Assembly: GCA_002901265.1 (NCBI GenBank)
Contig: PPHI01000048.1
Location: forward strand, 1 to 64,000
Reading direction: 5' to 3'
Length of the DNA: 64,000 nucleotides
Source of the DNA: Rhodopirellula baltica
Lineage (GTDB): Bacteria; Planctomycetota; Planctomycetia; Pirellulales; Pirellulaceae
Shown: piece by piece, positions 60,303-64,000 of the stretch
How positions within the stretch are numbered: position 1 is the first letter of the stretch
Layout: each line of letters starts with the position of its first letter
The notes under the pieces: generated by a model
Database searches by the model: none
What the model was told of the DNA's origin: nothing
What the model saw: the letters and a program-made list of their open reading frames with translations, nothing else
Made by a program: the position numbers and the translations under genes

Positions 60303-62246
60303 GTGAAGCCCACCGCCCGGTTGGCTTCGTACGGTTTGGCGTTGCTTCTGATCAGCGGATTGCTGCCTTTGCCATGCCAAATCGGCGAACTGCGTGCCGA
60401 CGAAGCCACAACAGAATCGGCGAGCACGCCCGATTCGCCAACCAAACTGAACATTCGAGACGCAATTTCGGAAGTGCGTCGCCTGCGCCAACAGGGCGAT
60501 CTGTCGGAATCAGTCGAACGGCTCCGACAAGTCGACGACTACGTCACCGAACATCACCCGGGGCAACTGCAGCTGGCCGCTGACTATGTGCTGCTAGCAC
60601 GAGCAGCGACCAGCAAGCTTCCCCAGGAAACAGTCGACCAATTATTCGCATCGGCCGCCTATTGGTTAAGCCAAGAAGAAACGCCACAGCCGACGCTTCA
60701 ACAGCGAATCATCCTCGTAACCGCCATTGCGACACACCAATCAACGCGCGGGTTACTCGACGAGGCAAAACGGTCGCTGCTAGACATTTTCGATTCGCTC
60801 CAATCTGCGGACCCTTCGAACGCGTCCGAATTGCCGACGGAAGGTTTCGTCAACTTGACAATGCAAACCGCCTGGCAAGCGATGACGAGCGGAAACTCGA
60901 ACACGGCCATCGAACTTTATCAATCGCTGTTGGATACGATCGACGCGGAGCTCCTCTCACTTCCGGCCGACCAACTGGCACTCGTGCGACTTGGGTTTGC
61001 ATGGGCCACGGCGTTGGATCCAGAACAAAAACAGATCGCTGCCGACCGCTTGGCAGAATTCACCAGCCTTTACCCCGATCATCGCGATGCCGCCAAGGCA
61101 AGCGGTCTCCGGATCCGCTGCTTGCTTGCGGCCAACAACGCCGACGAGCTTGTCACCGCCTGCGAAAAGCACTTCCACGATTTTCCAGACGCCCCCGAAA
61201 CGCCTTCGCTGGTGATCGAACTCGCGAGTCTCGACACGCCCCTCGCCCCAGCCATTCACGACTGGCTCGTTTCAGGAAAATCGGCTGAGCAATGGCCGGC
61301 GGCGCTCATCGCGACCGCGTTAGCGAAATTCGGTAGCGAGTTCGCCCCGGCCGATTTCGATCAACTTGTCACTCAGCTGACCGCAAAAGACCGCGCGGGA
61401 ACATGGACTGCACAAGTGCTTGAAAACTGTGATGCGAATGACCAATCGGCAATCTCCGAGTTGATTGCGGCCGCCGTGATCGGCGGGCGAATCGCCGAGG
61501 CAACCGAACTGAGCATCGAATCGGCCGCCCGCTGGGCAGGACGCACAAGTCGCTGGTCAATGCTCCTTCACGCCGCCGAGAACATTGACCTTCAAGACGA
61601 CTTCGCGGGCCGCACGGTCCATGTCGATCGGCTATTTGCAGAGGCGATCTACCTTTCAGGCCAGCAGAGCAAAGCACTCGCCTACTGGAAACATGTCGTT
61701 GACACACGCGGCGCCGACGACTTCGCCACGCTGCTCCGCTGCGCCGAATGCGCCGTCTTGGCAGACGAAACCGAGGAAGCCGATCGGCGTCTGGAGCCGA
61801 TCCGCCAGCGCATCACAGAAGCTGGCGAACACGCTGCCACCGAACGACCATTGGTCGAGTTACTCGAAGCCGACCTGGCGATACGTAAACTGCAATTTGA
61901 CAAAGCTCGCACGCGGTTGGAATCCGTGGTCCGCGCGCCGGACTCGCCCCCCAACCTTCGTGCCCGTGCCCAATGGATGATCGGCGAAACACATCTGCTG
62001 CAAGAAAATTTCACCGAAGCGATCGACGCCTATCGAATGGTCGAAGGACTCGACCCCGGCGGGCCATACCATGCCGCCGCTTTGGTCCAAGCCGGCAAAG
62101 CTTTTGAACAATTGGGGCGGACACGCCAAGCCAGTGTTTGTTACGGAACGCTGTTGGAGCGATTCGCAGACAGCAAATATGCGTCCGAAGCTCGCCACCG
62201 ACTCTCATCACTACCAACTCATACACCCTCTCGCACTCGCCGCTAG
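60303..62246 (+). CDS. Secreted TPR protein, first gene of an ExbB/ExbD operon
   Basis: A protein of about 647 aa. With the GTG start at 60303 it begins with a typical signal peptide (LASYGLALLLISGLLPLPC); the frame is open to an ATG at 60186, which would bury the signal 40 residues inside. The mature part is a row of TPR/helical repeats (QQGDLSESVERLRQVDDY; GNSNTAIELYQSLL; ENFTEAIDAYRMVEGL), so it is probably a periplasmic scaffold. It lies 74 bases upstream of an ExbB gene. In planctomycetes this arrangement recalls YbgF/Tol-Pal-type modules (CpoB is also a TPR protein), but no sequence link is claimed. Confidence 0.8.
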   Translation: MKPTARLASYGLALLLISGLLPLPCQIGELRADEATTESASTPDSPTKLNIRDAISEVRRLRQQGDLSESVERLRQVDDYVTEHHPGQLQLAADYVLLARAATSKLPQETVDQLFASAAYWLSQEETPQPTLQQRIILVTAIATHQSTRGLLDEAKRSLLDIFDSLQSADPSNASELPTEGFVNLTMQTAWQAMTSGNSNTAIELYQSLLDTIDAELLSLPADQLALVRLGFAWATALDPEQKQIAADRLAEFTSLYPDHRDAAKASGLRIRCLLAANNADELVTACEKHFHDFPDAPETPSLVIELASLDTPLAPAIHDWLVSGKSAEQWPAALIATALAKFGSEFAPADFDQLVTQLTAKDRAGTWTAQVLENCDANDQSAISELIAAAVIGGRIAEATELSIESAARWAGRTSRWSMLLHAAENIDLQDDFAGRTVHVDRLFAEAIYLSGQQSKALAYWKHVVDTRGADDFATLLRCAECAVLADETEEADRRLEPIRQRITEAGEHAATERPLVELLEADLAIRKLQFDKARTRLESVVRAPDSPPNLRARAQWMIGETHLLQENFTEAIDAYRMVEGLDPGGPYHAAALVQAGKAFEQLGRTRQASVCYGTLLERFADSKYASEARHRLSSLPTHTPSRTRR

Positions 62247-62320
62247 CCGCCTTGCCGTGAACACACTGCATTGCCGCTAAGACGCAACGGTGCGATCGCC
62301 ATCACTCGAACGACGAAACG

Positions 62321-63394
62321 ATGACGCACGAGAAGCCCCAATCACGCTCCTCTATTAAACTCCGCCCCGACAATCGACCGGCCCATATCGCCGGCTTGAT
62401 GTCGCGATTGCTGCCCGCTTGTGTCCTGGCCATCGGCATGCTCGTTTTGATGAGCATGCTTGATTCCGCACAGGCCCAATACCCGCGGACGAACAACGCC
62501 CCACAACCCCAAGCCTACAGCAGCGGTTACCCCGCACAATTCTCCCCGGCTCCCGCGTCACAGCCGATGTACCGCACCGCCGATTCATCCATGGCCACCG
62601 GGATGGACGGCTCGATGTCGTCACAGGGCGGGATCCCGGAGGTCCCCATCGATTCAACCGAGACTGCGGTCGACGAGCTTGGCAGTGACGGCACCGATGA
62701 AGCCGAGGAAGCAAGTGGCCTGCAGACGCCTGGTTTCATCCAGAAAATCATGTCGGGCGGATGGCTGATGTTGCCCCTGGCAATCTGCTCACTGGTCGTC
62801 CTTTCACTGTCGCTCGAACGATTGATCGCGCTCCGTCGCAGTCGCGTGATCCCCAAACCATTTGTCCTTCGCTTCACCGAATGCGTCGAGGACGGCGTGC
62901 TCAGCTATGACGAAGCCACCGAACTGTGCAAGGAGTTTGACTGTCCCGTCAGCGAGGTCTTTCGGGCAGCACTTCGCCGCTGGGGACGCCCAATGTTTGA
63001 GATCGAACAAGCGGTCATGGACGCAGGCGACCGTGTCGCCGATGGATTGAAAAAATACCTACGCGTGTTTCATGCGATCAGTAACGTCGCACCGTTGATT
63101 GGATTGCTAGGAACCGTGATCGGAATGATTGACGCTTTTGAAGTGATCAGCGACCAAGCTTCCTTGGGACGCCCCGAATTACTTGCAAGCGGCATCAGCA
63201 TGGCGCTGATGACGACCGCCGGAGGGCTATCCGTCGCAATTCCTGCTTACCTAGCCTACATGTACTTCAGCAGTAAATCCGATCGTTATTTAGTCGAGAT
63301 CGAAAAACTGTGCCAACGCGTGATCGACTGCATCTCCGCTGAAGGACTCGAAACGACCAACGCAACCCGTAGCAAAAGGCGAAAGGCGGCGTGA
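62321..63394 (+). CDS. MotA/TolQ/ExbB-family proton channel protein
   Basis: A 357-aa protein. It has an N-terminal signal-like hydrophobic segment (VLAIGMLVLMSMLDSAQAQ, ~35-53) and a Gln/Ala/Pro/Ser-rich periplasmic stretch to ~140. The ExbB/TolQ core then has three membrane helices: SGGWLMLPLAICSLVVLSLS, and after a cytoplasmic loop APLIGLLGTVIGMIDAF and MTTAGGLSVAIPAYLAY. The last two carry the conserved small residues and Thr of the channel. It forms the stator with ExbD and uses the proton gradient to drive an outer-membrane-facing partner. The stop overlaps the exbD start (TGATG). Confidence 0.92.
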   Translation: MTHEKPQSRSSIKLRPDNRPAHIAGLMSRLLPACVLAIGMLVLMSMLDSAQAQYPRTNNAPQPQAYSSGYPAQFSPAPASQPMYRTADSSMATGMDGSMSSQGGIPEVPIDSTETAVDELGSDGTDEAEEASGLQTPGFIQKIMSGGWLMLPLAICSLVVLSLSLERLIALRRSRVIPKPFVLRFTECVEDGVLSYDEATELCKEFDCPVSEVFRAALRRWGRPMFEIEQAVMDAGDRVADGLKKYLRVFHAISNVAPLIGLLGTVIGMIDAFEVISDQASLGRPELLASGISMALMTTAGGLSVAIPAYLAYMYFSSKSDRYLVEIEKLCQRVIDCISAEGLETTNATRSKRRKAA

Positions 63395-63822
63395 TGGGTA
63401 AACGCAATCGATCCAGTGAAGATGTCACGATCAACTTGACACCGATGATCGACGTGGTGTTCTTGCTCGTCATCTTTTTTATGGTTGGCAGCAAGTTCAG
63501 CGAATCGGAAAGCGCAATCGAAGTCTCGGTCCCTGCCGTGGGCCCGGCGAATCCCATTTCACGCGTTCCGGATGACCGTGTCGTTTCCTTGACCAAGGAT
63601 GGTCAGATCATGTTGAACAACGAACCTGTCACCCAAGAACTATTGGTGCAGCGGTTGACCGACGAATTTTCTCGGTATCCCGCACTCAGTGTTATCGTAC
63701 GCGCCGACGAAGATACCTCCATTCGCCACTACGCTTCGATCGCCCTTTTGGTACGCCAAGCCGGAATCAAAAAGATTTCGATGGCGGTCAAAGAGGATCT
63801 AAGCGGAGGCTACCGCCGTTGA
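63394..63822 (+). CDS. ExbD/TolR-family biopolymer transport protein
   Basis: A 142-aa ExbD. The single N-terminal membrane helix carries the essential Asp in LTPMIDVVFLLVIFFMV (~residue 23), followed by a periplasmic domain with the TolR/ExbD fold (VVSLTKDGQIMLNNEPV; LSVIVRADEDTSIRHYA). It couples proton flow in the ExbB ring to movement. The ATG at 63394 overlaps the ExbB stop. Its stop (63820-63822) overlaps the TTG start of a further membrane gene. Confidence 0.92.
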   Translation: MGKRNRSSEDVTINLTPMIDVVFLLVIFFMVGSKFSESESAIEVSVPAVGPANPISRVPDDRVVSLTKDGQIMLNNEPVTQELLVQRLTDEFSRYPALSVIVRADEDTSIRHYASIALLVRQAGIKKISMAVKEDLSGGYRR

Positions 63823-64000
63823 TTCTTGCTGCAAGCATCGACACGATTTGGTCTGATCCAAGAGTCGTCTATGCGGTCGCGGTTTCGGCGGTCGTATTGC
63901 TTGTTGCTACCATTTGGCTGTTCCGGCGAACCAAACGCGAAGGCCGCGCGGCCGGGACGATCTGCCTGATCTTGTCGGTGCTGCTGCATGGCGTGCTCGT
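63819..64000 (+). CDS. Membrane protein, N-terminal part, cut by window edge (possible ExbD/TonB-system partner)
   Basis: A TTG at 63819 overlaps the exbD stop (TTGA) and opens a frame with no stop to the window end (60 codons). Two hydrophobic segments are visible: VVYAVAVSAVVLLVATIWLF, then after RRTKREGR a second ending TICLILSVLLHGVL. The LLHGVL ending recalls the anchor of TonB-like and vWA-containing planctomycete proteins. It belongs to the TPR-ExbB-ExbD operon. Too little is present for a function. Confidence 0.6.
   Translation, partial: MILAASIDTIWSDPRVVYAVAVSAVVLLVATIWLFRRTKREGRAAGTICLILSVLLHGVL

Noticed and set aside
1-64000. tRNA, rRNA, insertion sequences, prophage, defence systems
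   Set aside because: Reading both strands showed no cloverleaf with tRNA consensus, no transposase or integrase, no phage structural genes and no restriction, toxin-antitoxin or cas genes.

Overview
The window is a chromosomal segment of a planctomycete, most likely in Pirellulales and close to Rhodopirellula and relatives. This rests on protein character: an LEPR/'ARRLLA'-type N-terminus on a secreted protease, a TIGR03790-like protein, a vWA protein with a TonB-like membrane anchor, a small lipoprotein and a small zinc-ribbon protein that look planctomycete-specific, moderate G+C, weak Shine-Dalgarno signals and frequent GTG/TTG starts. I see no rRNA, tRNA, CRISPR, IS element or prophage. 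The genes are densely packed and ordinary for a core chromosome, except for a glycan-type island and a flagellar cluster in the middle.

Layout. 1-5.6 kb: end of a pyruvate dehydrogenase operon (aceE, aceF, minus strand), an SDR protein lacking the catalytic residues, and a MoxR ATPase. 5.7-11.2 kb: a complete pstS-pstC-pstA-pstB-phoU phosphate operon, preceded by a Pho-box-like direct repeat, with a 12-bp hairpin between pstS and pstC and about 100 extra residues in a PstA loop. 11.3-18.8 kb: a DUF3754 membrane protein, an HAD phosphatase, a secreted subtilase, an MscS channel and a divergent OsmC/Bcp peroxidase pair. 18.8-27.2 kb: a patatin-like lipase and a four-gene beta-oxidation operon (acyl-CoA ligase, thiolase, FadJ-type multifunctional enzyme, acyl-CoA dehydrogenase) with overlapping or nearly touching genes.

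27.8-33.0 kb: six co-directional genes (WbqC-like, two tandem beta-propeller glycosidase-like paralogues, GNAT, SAM methyltransferase, DegT aminotransferase) that look like surface-sugar biosynthesis. They end at a strong terminator directly against fliS-fliD-fliC. 33.1-47.0 kb: flagellar genes. The minus strand carries fliS, fliD, fliC and a FlgM-like gene. The plus strand carries a membrane TPR protein with a secretin-N-like stretch, a secreted TPR protein, a FlgN-like chaperone, a sigma-54 activator without receiver domain, and fliK-flgD-flgE behind a near-perfect sigma-54 promoter.

47.1-64.0 kb: a small lipoprotein, an HU protein with an acidic tail, a frameshifted secreted protein, a vWA protein, a PrpE/ApaH-like phosphatase, a TIGR03790-like protein, thymidylate kinase, a zinc-ribbon protein, SMC, and a TPR-ExbB-ExbD-(partial) energy-coupling operon.

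Three genes (aceE, the MoxR gene, the secreted protein near 49 kb) are each broken by exactly one missing base while both halves stay well conserved. This looks more like sequence error than decay. The most interesting material is the sigma-54/TPR flagellar module and the glycan island beside the flagellin genes. I found no clear defence or other wholly new system.
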